Below are positions 13,105-23,930 of a stretch of 64,000 nt of DNA, one piece after another. The notes beneath the pieces were generated by a model. That model worked only from the letters and a program-made list of their open reading frames with translations. It searched no databases and was not told the DNA's origin. Source of the stretch: Xenopus tropicalis (taxonomy: Eukaryota; Chordata; Amphibia; Anura; Pipidae); contig NC_030679.2 in NCBI RefSeq assembly GCF_000004195.4, positions 19,373,212-19,437,211 of the forward strand. The letters are read 5' to 3'. The first letter of the stretch is position 1. The number at the start of each line of letters is the position of its first letter. A program made the translations under genes and the position numbers.

Positions 13105-14108
13105 ATTATTATTATTAACATTTATTCATTAAGCGCCAACATATTCCGTAGTGCTGTACAATAAGTGGGTTTCATACATTGGACATACAGAGTAACATAT
13201 AAAGCAATCAATAACCGATACAAGAGGTGAAGAGAGCCCTGCCCAAAAGAGCTTACAATCTACAAGGAGAAAGGGTTGAGACACAAGGTGTTGGAGCGGG
13301 CAAGACCAGAGTTGTGAGAGGTGTGGCACAGGGTATTGCTTTTAGCAGCACACTGAGGTCATGTTAAACTAGATTAGGGTAAGCTTCTCTAAATAAATAC
13401 GTTTTTAGAGATCTTTTGAAGGCAGAGAGATTGGGAGAAAGTCTGACAGATTGTGGGAGTGAGTTCCAGAGAAGGGGGGCAAAGCCTCGAATGTGAGCGT
13501 GTGAGGAGGGAATGAGAGAGGAGTTGAGGAGCAGGTCAGTAGAGGAGCGTAACAAGCGGGTTGAAAGGTACCTAGAGATGAGTTCAGAGATGTAGGGTGG
13601 GGCAGAGTTATGGACTGCTTTGAATGTGAGAGTCATTAGTTTGAATTTTACCCTGGATGGTAGGGGAAGCCAGTGCAGGGATTGGAAGAGTGGCATGGCA
13701 GAGGAGGAGCGGTTGGAGAGGTGTATGAGCCTGGCAGCAGTATTCATTATGGACTGGAGAGGGGACAGTCTTTGGAGGGGAAGGCCAATTAACAGGGAGT
13801 TACAGTAGTCCAGGTGAGATATAAGAGAGTGAATAAGAATTTTGGCAGCATCTTGGGTGATAAATGATCGTATTTTAGAAATTTCTTAGGTGAAAGTGAC
13901 ATGATTTGATAAGTGACTGGATATGAGGAGTGAAGGACAGGGCAGAATCAAGGATAACCCCAAGGCCTGGGAAGATGGGGTGATGGTAGAATTGTTAACC
14001 GTTATAGATACCTCAGGAACAATGTGGGCGTTGAATGGGGGAAAGAGAACCAGTTCAGTCTTAGAGAGGTTTAATTTAAGGTAACGTTGGGACATCCACG
14101 TAGAGATA
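13105..14108 (-). mobile_element. L2-type LINE 3' fragment, copy A
   Basis: Minus-strand reading gives the RT C-terminal part: WMSQRYLKLNLSKTELVLF-type block near 14,095, then MNTAARLIHLSNR, SLHWLPLPSRVKFKL, APPYISELISRY and LLWNSLPQSVRLSPN near 13,747-13,364. The 3' tail (13,270-13,105) has the GCGCTTAATGAATAAATG end and a run of TAA triplets. Frames are broken between the blocks. The copy B equivalent is 48,538-49,548. Confidence 0.82.
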
Positions 14109-14728
14109 GCTTAGTGTGCTCTGGGCGATGAGAATCTGAGCTTAGGGATCTTTAGAAATCAGCAAACCATTTGCAGAAAGCGAGGTTTTATCTGTCATAC
14201 GAACTGATGCTACAGGGCTGATAATTGTAATGCAGACTGTTCTAGGTTGTCATGTGATGCGAATCTATGGAAATTACTTATCTGCCTCAATTACTAACGT
14301 TGAGGTAAGTGACTGCAGCCCAGAGTATGTGCTGTGAAGAAAAAGAAGATGGGGAGCTACTGGGGGCAATTACAGGCCCAGATTTGTGGAAAGGCCACAA
14401 AGGCCCGGGCCTAGGGCAGCACAACTTTACAGACAGCACGCCGCCCATCCAGTACTGGGGGCATGCAGGAGATTTGACAGTTCTTTATATCTTCCGTACA
14501 CTAATCCCCAGTGATCCAGGCGCGAGAAAACAAAAAATACTATGCGCATACGTTTGGTGTGGGGAGAGGGGCAATGATAAAATGTAAATCCGCCCGTGGG
14601 CATCTACAGAGTCACCGACATTTACCCTAATATTCTACCTTAATATTTGCTGAGCATTAGTTCCCCTTTAAAAAGTAATGTGAGAAGCTATGGGAGTAGG
14701 AAAACCCAATGAAGGGTTTGTATATAGG

Positions 14729-16310
14729 GATGGGATTCATCCCAGGGTATTAAATGAGCTGAGCGCTGTGATTGCCAAACCTCTTCACTTAATTTTTCAG
14801 GATTCATTGAGGTCTGGCATGGTGCCAAGAGACTGGCGGATTGCTAATGTGGTACCGTTATTTAAAAAGGGATCCCGTTCTCAGCCTGAAAACTATAGGC
14901 CTGTTAGTCTGACATCAGTAGTAGGAAAACTTTTGGAAGGGGTAATAAGGGATAGGGTACTTGAATACATTGCAGTTCAAAATACTATTAGTTTGTGCCA
15001 GCATGGTTTTATGCGTAACAGATCTTGCCAGACTAATTTAGTTGCCTTTTATGAGGAGGTGAGTAGGAACCTTGATGCTGGAATGGCAGTTGATGTCATC
15101 TACTTGGACTTTGCTAAAGCGTTTGATACAGTACCTCACAGAAGGTTAATGATCAAATTAAGGAATATTGGCCTAGAACATAATATTTGTAATTGGATAG
15201 AGAACTGGCTGAAGGATAGAGTACAAAGAGTGGTTGTAAATGGAACATTTTCTAATTGGACCAGTGTGGTTAGTGGAGTACCGCAGGGGTCAGACCTGGA
15301 GGTGGGCATAGACAGTATTGTTTCTATTTTTGCTGATGACACTAAATTGTGCAAAACTATAAGTTCCATGCAGGATGCTGCCGCTTTGCAGAGCGATTTG
15401 ACAAAATTAGATAACTGGGCAGCAAACTGGAAAATGAGGTTCAATGTTGATAAGTGCAAAGTTATGCACTTTGGTAGAAATAATATAAACGCAAACTATC
15501 TACTGAATGGTAGTGTGTTGGGGGTATCCTTAATGGAGAAGGATCTAGGGGTTTTTGTTGATAACAAGTTGTCTTATTCCAGGCAGTGTCATTCTGTGGC
15601 TACTAAAGCAAATAAAGTGCTGTCTTGTATAAAAAAGGGCATTGACTCAAGGGATGAGAACATAATTTTGCCCCTTTATAGGTCCCTGGTAAGGCCTCAC
15701 CTTGAGTATGCAGTGCAGTTTTGGGCTCCAGTCCTTAAGAAGGATATTAATGAGCTGGAAAGAGTGCAGAGACGTGCAACTAAACTGGTTAAGGGGATGG
15801 AAGATTTAAACTATGAGGTTAGACTGTCGAGGTTGGGGTTGTTTTCTCTGTAAAAGAGGCGCTTGCGAGGGGACATGATTACTCTGTACAAGTACATTAG
15901 AGGGGATTATAGGCAGTTGGGGGATGTTCTTTTTTCCCATAAAAACAATCAACGCACCAGAGGTCACCCCTTTAGATTAGAGGAAAGGAGTTTCCATTTG
16001 AAGCAGCGTAGGTGGTTTTTCACGGTGAGGGCAGTGAGGTTATGGAATGCCCTTCCTAGTGATGTGGTAATGGCAGATTCTGTTAATGCCTTTAAGAGGG
16101 GCCTGGATGAGTTCTTGATCAATCAGAATATCCAAGGCTATTGTGATACTAATATCTACAGTTAGTACTAGTGGTTGTATTTATAGTTTATGTATGTGAG
16201 TGTATAGATTGGTAGGTGTGGGTTAGGTGTGCTGGGTTTACTTGGATGGGTTGAACTTGATGGACACAGGTCTTTTTTCAACCCTATGTAACTATGTAAC
16301 TATGTAACTA
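14729..16310 (+). mobile_element. CR1-clade LINE, 5'-truncated, in copy A only
   Basis: The frame gives reverse transcriptase blocks DGIHPRVLNEL, NYRPVSLTSV, DFAKAFDTVPHRRL, SGVPQGS, FADDTKL and the C-terminal RPHLEYAVQFWAP, LERVQRRATKLVKG, typical of CR1. Between GVPQGS (about 15,293) and DLEVG roughly 15-20 residues found in relatives are missing without a frameshift. A single TAA at 15,851-15,853 interrupts LFSL-KRRLRGD; the same frame continues to 16,165. The 3' end is (TAACTATG)n. Flanking TATATAGG occurs at 14,721-14,728 and 16,311-16,318; copy B has one TATGTAGG there and no LINE. Confidence 0.88.
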
Positions 16311-16407
16311 TATATAGGTGTATATAGTGGTTGGGCCAACATGCAGCACATTCACACAGTGCAATAACCATGAAAGATCACAGCCAGAGGAAAGAATCCT
16401 TTTCAAC

Positions 16408-16413
16408 TTTATT
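16408..16413 (-). promoter_or_regulatory. galnt10: Candidate polyadenylation signal, galnt10 copy A
   Basis: An AATAAA on the minus strand lies about 1.9 kb after the stop. The same signal in copy B is at 50,258-50,263, which would give copy B a 9 kb 3' UTR full of repeats. It is suggestive only. Confidence 0.3.
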
Positions 16414-16607
16414 CAATTTAAATACAATATAAAATAACATTTTGCAGCCTTTTACAACCCAAGCAATACGTTGTATCACAAAAGTCATTACGGATTATCA
16501 AGGCTGCTAATGTTAAAGTGCTGAATCCTCCCAGTCTTGTCAATCAGAAATACAATGTTGGAGAAACAAGAGGGGCCTGGCAATACAGGAAAGGTTGGTG
16601 TCTGTAT

Positions 16608-17398
16608 CGTGCCGAGTATGAAAGTTTCGGATTCATTCAAGCTTCATTATCGTGACTTTCCTTGGGCCAGGTTGGAGCTGCAGAGTGCCATTGAGCCCTA
16701 TGGGAGACTTTCCTTGGGCCAGGTTGGAACTGCAGAATGCCATTTGATTCCTATGGGAGACTTTCCTTGGGCCGGGTTGGAGCTGCAGAGTGCCATTGAG
16801 CCCTATGGGAGACTTTCCTTGGGCCGGGTTGGAGCTGCAGAGTGCCATTGAGCCCTATGGGAGACTTTCCTTGGGCCGGGTTGGAGCTGCAGAGTGCCAT
16901 TGAGCCCTATGGGAGGCTTTCCTTGGGCCGGGTTGGAGCTGCAGAGTGCCATTGAGCCCTATGGGAGACTTTCCTTGGGCCGGGTTGGAGCTGCAGAGTG
17001 CCATTGAGCCCTATGGGAGGCTTTCCATGGGCCGGGTTGGAGCTGCAGAGTGCCATTGAGCCCTATGGGAGGCTTTCCTTGGGCCGGGTTGGAGCTGCAG
17101 AGTGCCATTGAGCCCTATGGGAGGCTTTCCTTGGGCCAGGTTGGAGCTGCAAAGTGCCATTGATTCCTATGGGAGGCTTCCAAAATCGTGCACAGAAGGA
17201 TCAAAGTCGGAAAGGCTTTCCCGCTGTTTACAACCGTTCGGTACAAAAAATTTCGGATCGCCAATACGATATTATCGTGACTAATACAATTTTTTCGTAA
17301 GCATTTTCGTGATATTTGCGATCTTCAGAATATATCGTATCCAATCCGAATTTTTCTCATTCGGGATTCGAACTCGTGATTTCATGAATGAAGCCCTT
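16608..17398 (+). mobile_element. Left-truncated MITE with minisatellite, copy A
   Basis: This is the copy A version of the element at 56,112-56,811. The 5' part is missing because the 5.8 kb deletion ends inside it at about 16,607. Its minisatellite has ten units rather than six. Confidence 0.7.
16654..17174 (+). repeat. 52-bp minisatellite, 10 units (copy A)
   Basis: The unit begins GACTTTCCTTGGGCC and ends GCCCTATGGGA; the total length of 521 bp fits ten units. First and last units are the most diverged. The long open frames over it on both strands are a by-product of the repeat. Confidence 0.92.
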
Positions 17399-18341
17399 GG
17401 TGTTGGCATCAGGATTTGTTATTCAGTAAAATGTGAGAATCAACCAAGGGTCTGACTACATTTGTAAGGCACTTTAATAACAAATTATGATGCAAATTTC
17501 AAGTTAAGCTCTGGTTCTTCATCTCTACAAGGCTGTGCCACATTTCAGCAGCTGCATATAATAACCAGGCCAGCTGCGGCTCCCTACCTAAAAGCTCCAA
17601 GGGATTTCTTCCATCATAATTTTGATATAACCCAGCCCCTTGATGTTAGGTAATCAGCAAATACAAATAAAAGTTGGCTCTATGGCTAAATATTTACATA
17701 TGACACTTTTATATAAGCCACACTGGAGGATTTTGGGACACTAATGCAGGCAGATATGTAGGTGTGCGGCCCCACATCTTGCTACAGTTTAACCTGTGAC
17801 GTGTTTGGCTTCCTCTCTAATGAATGCCCACCTAGCACATTAGAATTTGAATTTGTATAAGGAGCCTCTGCTAATCTTTAGCAAACCGACCAACTGCCAA
17901 TTTGGTAATCAATAGCCATGTTTGGCCAGTTGCAGAAATACAGTGCTCAGAAAAGCAAGATCCTGGTGTAAGGAAGGACCCAGTAAGAAACATTCAGCAT
18001 GTGGCACATGTTAGCAGGCTGTTTGCTATGACCTGAGTAAATAAAACAAAAAATATGAATGTGGAGCTGAACAGGGTTAGAATAAACAGGAGAGTATTGT
18101 CACTTGCTGTCTCTCACAGTCACTGGGAAGAAATTCTAAATGACAGATCATTTTAACAGTTTGATTGGTCAAAGCATGATTAATAACACAGCCAGCCTGC
18201 ACCAATGACTCCAAAATATCCCTTTATCCAACACTCACATATAAAAATCTTCTTGCCCCCCTCAAAAAAAACCCCAACCAGTAAAAAATATAGATTTAAA
18301 ATATATATATTCCTATTTATATCTGTATATTTCTCCCTCTA

Positions 18342-18509
18342 TTATAAGTCCTTGTTTCTGTTAAAGGCCTCTAGTATAGTGGAATTGATGTGTTCAAAAG
18401 TCCATTGTTGCGTTGGGGAGGAGGGGTTGCACTTATTCATGAAGATCTTGTACTCGCCCTCATTGCAATCCATGCAGCTGTTGCTAGTCGGATGATACAC
18501 AGTCTTATC
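18342..18509 (-). CDS. galnt10: galnt10 last coding exon, copy A (lectin domain end)
   Basis: Read on the minus strand, this 56-codon exon begins [15 protein letters not shown] and ends in [15 protein letters not shown] and TAA. It matches the C-terminus of polypeptide GalNAc-transferase 10, including the QQW of the ricin-type beta-trefoil. The acceptor AG lies at 18,510-18,511. Compared with copy B (59,337-59,504), the base changes I noticed are silent. Upstream exons in this copy are incomplete, so this is probably part of a broken gene. Confidence 0.85.
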   Translation of the reverse strand, partial: DKTVYHPTSNSCMDCNEGEYKIFMNKCNPSSPTQQWTFEHINSTILEAFNRNKDL

Positions 18510-18640
18510 CTAAAAGGGAAGCCAAGAAAAGCATTAGATCTCCATACGACCCCATACAAACGCTGAACTATCCCAATATTAATTCATAGCCAATAATAGG
18601 CACTTGCTAGAATTTACTAAACTCTGCTAAACTAAATTAA

Positions 18641-18995
18641 AGGGGCGGTTTGCCTTTGTGTTAACTTTTAGTATGTTATAGAATGGCCTATTCTTAGCAA
18701 CTTTAAATTGGTCTATGTTTTTCATAGTTTCTGAATTATTTGCTTCCTTCCTCTGTGGGGGTCCACTGACCCCAGAACCAAAAGACTATAGCTCTTTGAG
18801 GCTACAATTTTACTTCTTTCATATAAGTGACTGCCTGGTTGCTAGGGTAAATTGGATCCAAGCAACCAGATAAATACTGGAGAACAAGAAACTGAATAAT
18901 TCAAAAAGCACAAAAAATAATAAATGATGGCAAATTTTCTCAGAATATCATTGCCAACATCATACTAAACATTAAGTTAAAGGTAAACTACCCCT
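18641..18995. mobile_element. T2-type MITE in galnt10 intron, copy A
   Basis: TTAA lies on both sides (18,637-18,640; 18,996-18,999) with inverted ends AGGGGCGGTTTGCC and AAACTACCCCT, the TTAAAGG-type end of Xenopus T2 MITEs. Copy B (59,629-59,951) lacks about 32 bp inside it. Confidence 0.72.
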
Positions 18996-19149
18996 TTAAC
19001 AGCAGTGCTGCTGGCAGAGAAGCTGTAGGCACGGAATTTGTTGCAAAGAAAACATATAAAGTGAGTACAAGACCTTTAAAAGAGCAGTAATTTAAACAAT
19101 CAACATGCTGACACATGTAGGCTTTTGTAGCCTTTCCTGGGCATCTCAC

Positions 19150-19299
19150 CCTTCTGTATTTCCACAGTTGGTTGCCCTTCATGCCATGACAGTCAAAGAG
19201 GGTGACAGGGCTAGTTTGCGACACGGCATCGAAGCAAGACTTCATAGTGTGCTGTGGGATCCCAGGGCGTATATCTTCTCTCCAACCCAGAGTGAACAC
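19150..19299 (-). CDS. galnt10: galnt10 lectin exon, copy A
   Basis: The 50-codon exon starts [16 protein letters not shown], contains [19 protein letters not shown] and ends in RR before a GTGAGA donor. The CFDA...DCHxxxGNQxW pattern is the ricin B lectin repeat of GalNAc-transferases, and the sequence is GALNT10-like. Both ends are phase 0. The protein is the same as in copy B at 60,422-60,571. Confidence 0.87.
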
Positions 19300-19377
19300 C
19301 TGCACAGAAAAGCAGTGTAAGGAACTGTGCGTTTGCACAAACTAGTGCCCCAGTGCGGCTAAGAGTCACCTTCATAC

Positions 19378-19494
19378 CTGTCTGGCTCCCCACGTATCAC
19401 TATTGCGTCCTTTGTTACAAGCTTCCAGGCGGATTTCAGTGCCAGAAGTGACATGCTTTATGCCCACACACATGTCCATCCTTACATTACGAAT
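19378..19494 (-). CDS. galnt10: galnt10 first lectin exon, copy A
   Basis: The 39-codon exon reads IRNVRMDMCVG through DTWGARQ, phase 0 at both ends, with acceptor AG and donor GTATGA. It opens the C-terminal lectin domain. It differs from copy B (60,650-60,766) by one Ile/Val change. Homology to copy B stops about 100 bp upstream, at 19,590, so its normal upstream partner exon is absent here. Confidence 0.85.
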
Positions 19495-19663
19495 CTTCAA
19501 AAAAATAAGATGATATCAGAATGCTGCCAATAACATGGGCACCAAACACTGTTGGTTTAACTCTGACTAAACAAGAAATATCTAGGTCTGTCACAACACC
19601 AGATAGCAGTTGGAGCATGATTATTTACATGAGAAGTAGTGCAGTAGATTGGTCATTACTCAC

Positions 19664-19849
19664 CTAACTGAGGTGGAAGCCAGTTGACATTGGCTTCACA
19701 ATGAGAGTCCAGGAAAGTGAGGACCTCTCCTGAGGCCACAGTGGCACCCAACATGCGAGTTCGAATCAGCCCTTCCCTTTTCTTTGTGCGCACAATTTTC
19801 ACTTTGGGGAAGTTAGCCATGTACTTTTCCAGGCGGCTCTTCAAATGGG
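19664..19849 (-). pseudogene. galnt10: galnt10 catalytic exon (DSH motif) stranded in copy A
   Basis: On the minus strand this 186-nt exon encodes [16 protein letters not shown], then [14 protein letters not shown] and the metal-binding [15 protein letters not shown] of the GT-A catalytic domain. It has a clean acceptor (CAG) and donor (GTGAGT). It ends with one leftover base (phase 1), while the next exon present downstream in this copy starts in phase 0. Direct splicing to it gives Asp-Ser-stop. The exons that should lie between, two of which are seen in copy B at 60,951-61,172 and 61,784-61,891, are missing. The exon itself looks intact; the gene copy is not. Confidence 0.8.
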
Positions 19850-20870
19850 CTGTACAGGACAGAAAGGAAAGGTCAGTATATATGGGTCAATTAAAAAATG
19901 CATTCTTCTTCTCCAAAAATGATCTGCCAGTGTGATCTGTTTTTCCAACATGGAAGCATAGCTGAGAGAGGTTTTTATTTGCAGTGATTTGCAGAAATTT
20001 AGCCCATTATGCTATTCTCTGTGACAAATGAAAAATAGGCACATATTTCAGTGTGTAGATTTCCAGTAGAAAGGGCACAAAAGTTTAATTGGTCGTGTTT
20101 AGTACTGGAGATAGCTATGCACAGGTTTATGGAATACCCCTTGTACAGTTTATGAGAAAACCAAGAGTTGTCCTACGTACAAAAATACCATTTAAGCTTT
20201 GCTTGACAAACCACAGGCACCCCCGTTAATAACATACCACACCCCCTGTCTTTCAGGTCTTATTTTCTTTGCATTCTACAGTACTGCAGCAGATATTTTC
20301 ACATATCAGTGAAAAACTGCCAGAAAGTGATTCTGTCAACTACAGTTAACTTAAATGGTACTGGCATGCTTTAGCTCTTGCTGGAAAAGCATATTCTCTA
20401 TGTACTATAGCTATCTATGGGCTTCTCAGCTTTCTACTCTCAGCACTTCCTTGTTCAGGGTCCAAACTCTGTGCCAAAAGAAAAACTTGGGAGTAGGAAA
20501 TTGTTTGTATTCCTGTAACTTTAGTTAACCTTTAATTAGATTTTTGCAAAATAATAAATTATTGTAAGGGATAAGCTACTTCTAAATGACGTGGCCTGCA
20601 TAAAGGGCTCTCAAACTGCAGAGTCGGACAAGTGTATATTCACAAAGTGCAACAACATTTATTGTTATCCTTGAGTTTATCTTTATTAAAGGATAATTCA
20701 GTTCCAGCGTGCTTTATGGGGCAGTGCTGCAACAAAAGGTCAATTTAAAAGGTTTTTAGAATTCCTAGGACAGAATAGTCCTGAACAACAGTGGCTGTGT
20801 TTTGGAACATCACTAGGCATTGCAGGGTAATGGAAGAAACTAGAAAAAAAACCCTACTAATGTTTTATTT
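19850..20870. other. No gene seen
   Basis: This is galnt10-side intron-like sequence upstream of the stranded DSH exon. I found no further galnt10 exon on the minus strand and no convincing repeat boundary. Confidence 0.5.
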
Positions 20871-20872
20871 AC

Positions 20873-21316
20873 CAGTAGGTCCTTCCAACGGACACGAGGG
20901 CACCCACTCCGTTTAGAAGAAGGGAGGTTCCATTTAAATATTCGGAAAGGATTTTTTACAGTGAGAGCTGTGAAGTTCTGGAATTCCCTCCCCGAATCAG
21001 TCGTACTGGTTGATACATTATATAGCTTTAAGAAGGGGCTGGATGAATTCTTAGCAAGTGAGGGAATACAGGGTTATGGGAGATAGCTCTTAGTACTAGT
21101 TGATCCAGGGACTGGTCCGATTGCCATCTTGGAGTCAGGAAGGAATTTTTTCCCCTCTGCGGCAAATTAGAGAGGCTTCAGATGGGGTTTCTTGCCTTCC
21201 TCTGGATCAACTAGTAGTTAGGCAGGTTATATATAGGCATTATGGTTGAACTTGATGGACATATGTCTTTTTTCAACCCAACTTACTATGTAACTATGTA
21301 ACTATGTAACTATGAA
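20873..21316 (+). mobile_element. CR1-like LINE 3' fragment
   Basis: The 5' part encodes the CR1 C-terminus in one frame (RGHPLRLEEGRFHLN, then FFTVRAVKFWNSLPES). The 3' part is the UTR with GGAAGGAATTTTT, the phrase TTGAACTTGATGGAC and a terminal (TAACTATG)n. It is a different subfamily from the element at 14,729, heavily 5'-truncated and inactive. Confidence 0.8.
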
Positions 21317-21483
21317 TAAGTTAAATGGAACCGTTGTGATTGGATGTCTGTGACTGTACTACCCTCAAGGATTTAAATGCCCGGGAAATCCCTACCTCTC
21401 AGTTGGACAGAAGAAGCCACTTGGATGAGTGGTGAAACATTTTCAAGAAAAGTCCAGTTGTTTTAGACTTAATTCTACTAGAT

Positions 21484-22323
21484 CAGGGGTCCCCAACCAC
21501 CGGACCAGGGACCAGTGCCGGGCCGTGGGCTGTGCTGAACTGGGCCACCTCTGGTCCCAATTACCTGTGATCCCAACTCCATGACAACAGCTATGTAAAG
21601 CCCAGAAAGCTTTCTACTGATCACTAAAAGGACCAAAGTACTTAAAACTCCATACTAAGGGGGAGATTTATCAACGCACAAACGCTCCGAATGCGTTTTT
21701 TTGCGTAATTGTCGTGTTTTTTGCGACAATGTCGTACCTAGCATGACTTTTTCGTCGCTTTCACTACTTTTTCGTACTTTGCGACAAAATTTGCGCTACA
21801 AAATCGTATTGTCGCGCTGAGTACGAAAGTTTCGGATTCCTTCAAGCTTTGGTATCGTAACTTTCCTTGGGCCAGGTTGGAGCTGCAGAGTGCCATTGAT
21901 TCCTATGGGAGGCTTCCAAAATCATGTACAGAAGGATCAAAGTCAGAAAGGTTTTCCTGCATTTTACGATCATTCAGATAAAAAAATTTCGTGACTTTCG
22001 GATCACCAATACAATTTTTTTGTGACTAATACGATTTTTTCGTAAGCATTTTCGTGATTTTGCGATCTTCAGAAATTATAGTATCCAATCCGAATTTGTC
22101 CCATTCGGGATTCGAACTCGTGTTTTAATGAATCGGCCCCTAAGTGTCAGGGGATGTTATCACTTGGGAGTAAGAAGAGCAAGGGGCTGGGTGTGTCTAG
22201 TTGCAGGGAAACAAGCTCAGGTCTCCCACAGATTTTGTATTACGATGAGTTACCACCCCTGGTCCTCAGAAAAATTTTTTGATTGAAACCGGTCCGTGAT
22301 GCAAAAAAGGTTGGAGACCACTG
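21484..22323 (-). mobile_element. hAT-like non-autonomous element, split by a MITE
   Basis: The ends CAGGGGTCCCCAACC and GGTTGGAGACCACTG are inverted. Flanks TACTAGAT and GACTAGAT match in 7 of 8 bases, fitting an 8-bp hAT target duplication. It is the inverse of the element at 5,350-5,838 and is interrupted at 21,659-22,140. Confidence 0.75.
21659..22140 (+). mobile_element. Foldback MITE nested in a hAT element
   Basis: The 482-bp element has ends GGGGGAGATTTATCAACG / AATGAATCGGCCCC and TAA on each side (21,656-21,658; 22,141-22,143). The uninterrupted relative at 5,350-5,838 shows one TAA at that place. It contains a single 52-bp block (TTTCCTTGGGCCAGGTTGG...) that is amplified in the related elements at 16,608 and 56,112. 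Confidence 0.82.
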
Positions 22324-22402
22324 GACTAGATAATGTATATCATGGCTTGGATGAATGAGAATCTTCATAGACGCACAGCACACTTGTATATCAGTGTTTT
22401 AA

Positions 22403-22893
22403 AGGACAAGGAAAGGTTAATATAAATTAAAAGTAAGTCTAAAGGCATTCTTTTTAAGTACTTACTGCAAATCTAAATTCCCAGATCCCTGCTTGCTTCT
22501 CTGAGATATAGTGCTGGCAGCCTACAGCAGTGTGAAGCCTACAGTGACATCACTGAAATCTCTCTCCCCTTCCTGTAGGTGCCAGCGGCAGCCTTCCTAT
22601 TCTCTGAGCATGTGTGTAACTTGATCCTGTCTGCTGTTATGAGCTACACATGATCAGAAGTGGATCTGCCAGAGGAGGGGGGGGGGGAGGGAATGAAACA
22701 CATGTGCAGTATGAAGCAAGGAGGGAAAGGAAGAGGGAATACCTTTTTAAAGATGGCTACCTGTTCAAGAAAATGTGAAGTAAGTATGACTGAGTAAATA
22801 TGTGATTAGGTGAGCCAAAAGTGTGGCGTTTTTACTAAACAATAGGAGGACTATTGGGCAGTATGCTTTTTAAATTTTGACTTGCATTCTCCT
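22403..22893. mobile_element. T2-type MITE
   Basis: TTAA occurs at 22,399-22,402 and 22,894-22,897, with ends AGGACAAGGAAAGG and CATTCTCCT. Length is 491 bp and there is no coding potential. Confidence 0.7.
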
Positions 22894-23837
22894 TTAAGAG
22901 GATCAGTCAACTCATTCAGGTGAATGGATAGTGCTGTCGCAGGTGTATTGCTAGCTATGTACCAGTCATAGAGCCATAGAGCACAAAGCTACAATTTAAC
23001 AACAAGGAACCAGATTCTCCTCAGCCATATGAAGCACTGTCACACATAATATATACTGTTAGCAAAACTGGTACCGCCTTTATTCTTCTTGTGTAGCATT
23101 AATATATTTCCTTTTCCGTTTTGGCAGTAAAGCTGGCAATTTGGGAGGCTACCCTTCATACCTTTGTTTCATCAATTCAATCAATCCCAGAGGTGAGGCA
23201 ATTATAGTACTTCATTGCTCTTCTTCTAAAAGGACAAAATATGCATATTCACTTTTGCACATATAAGCAGAACAGCTTTTTTGCTTACCTCAGCAGAGGT
23301 ATTCACTATAGACTGAAATGCACCAGCACCCCTAGTGCTCATATATAAGTGGTGCTGGTTTTAGATGTATTTTGAAAATTTTAGCCAGGGTAAGCAGTTA
23401 TGCCCTTATTTCTGTCTAATGAAAAAAATGCCAGATGAGCTAAGAGTTGTATAAGAATATGTTGTTTTCCCTGTTTGAACTATACTCTGCTTTTAAAAAA
23501 TTAATTAACCTATGAATTATATTTGTTCATTCAAGCCATGGCAACCCCAGACTGGTCATTTATATGTAGCTTTGATAGTTGTAGCACTGTTAAGTTATGA
23601 TGGCCTTACAGGAACAAACTTATTCTACAGATATTGTCTGCATGTGCAGCCATAGCATTGTTCAACTTGTTTGGAATAGGGGAGAGCTATGGTGCTTTAC
23701 ACATCCAGATATAATCACCCTTTGTTCATACACTACTAAAGTTCCCAAAGATGTGCACTGGCCAAACACTCAGTGTATGGCTACCCATAAGTAGGAAGGA
23801 ATAGCACTTTTGCGGAAATGCTGAATGTGAAAAAACT

Positions 23838-23930
23838 TTAAAGCGGTGGTTCACTTTTTATCTCAATTTAAGTATGTTATAGAATGGCTAATCCTTACCA
23901 ACTTTTGAATTGGTCTTTATTTTTTATTGG
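23838..23930. mobile_element. T2-type MITE fragment
   Basis: TTTAAAGCGGTGGTTCAC followed by AGTATGTTATAGAATGGC matches the left part of the T2 element at 18,641. The right end is not seen. Confidence 0.5.

Larger units (their letters stand above)
1..19590 (+). repeat. Segmental duplication, copy A
   Basis: This stretch aligns in the same direction with about 34,879-60,862. The offset is 34,878 at the left edge and grows stepwise with indels to 41,272 at galnt10. Homology ends sharply at 19,590 (shared ...TCTAGGTCTG). The left edge is outside the window. It contains gene X copy A and three galnt10 lectin exons. It lacks 5.8 kb present in copy B but has its own CR1 insertion. Confidence 0.93.
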
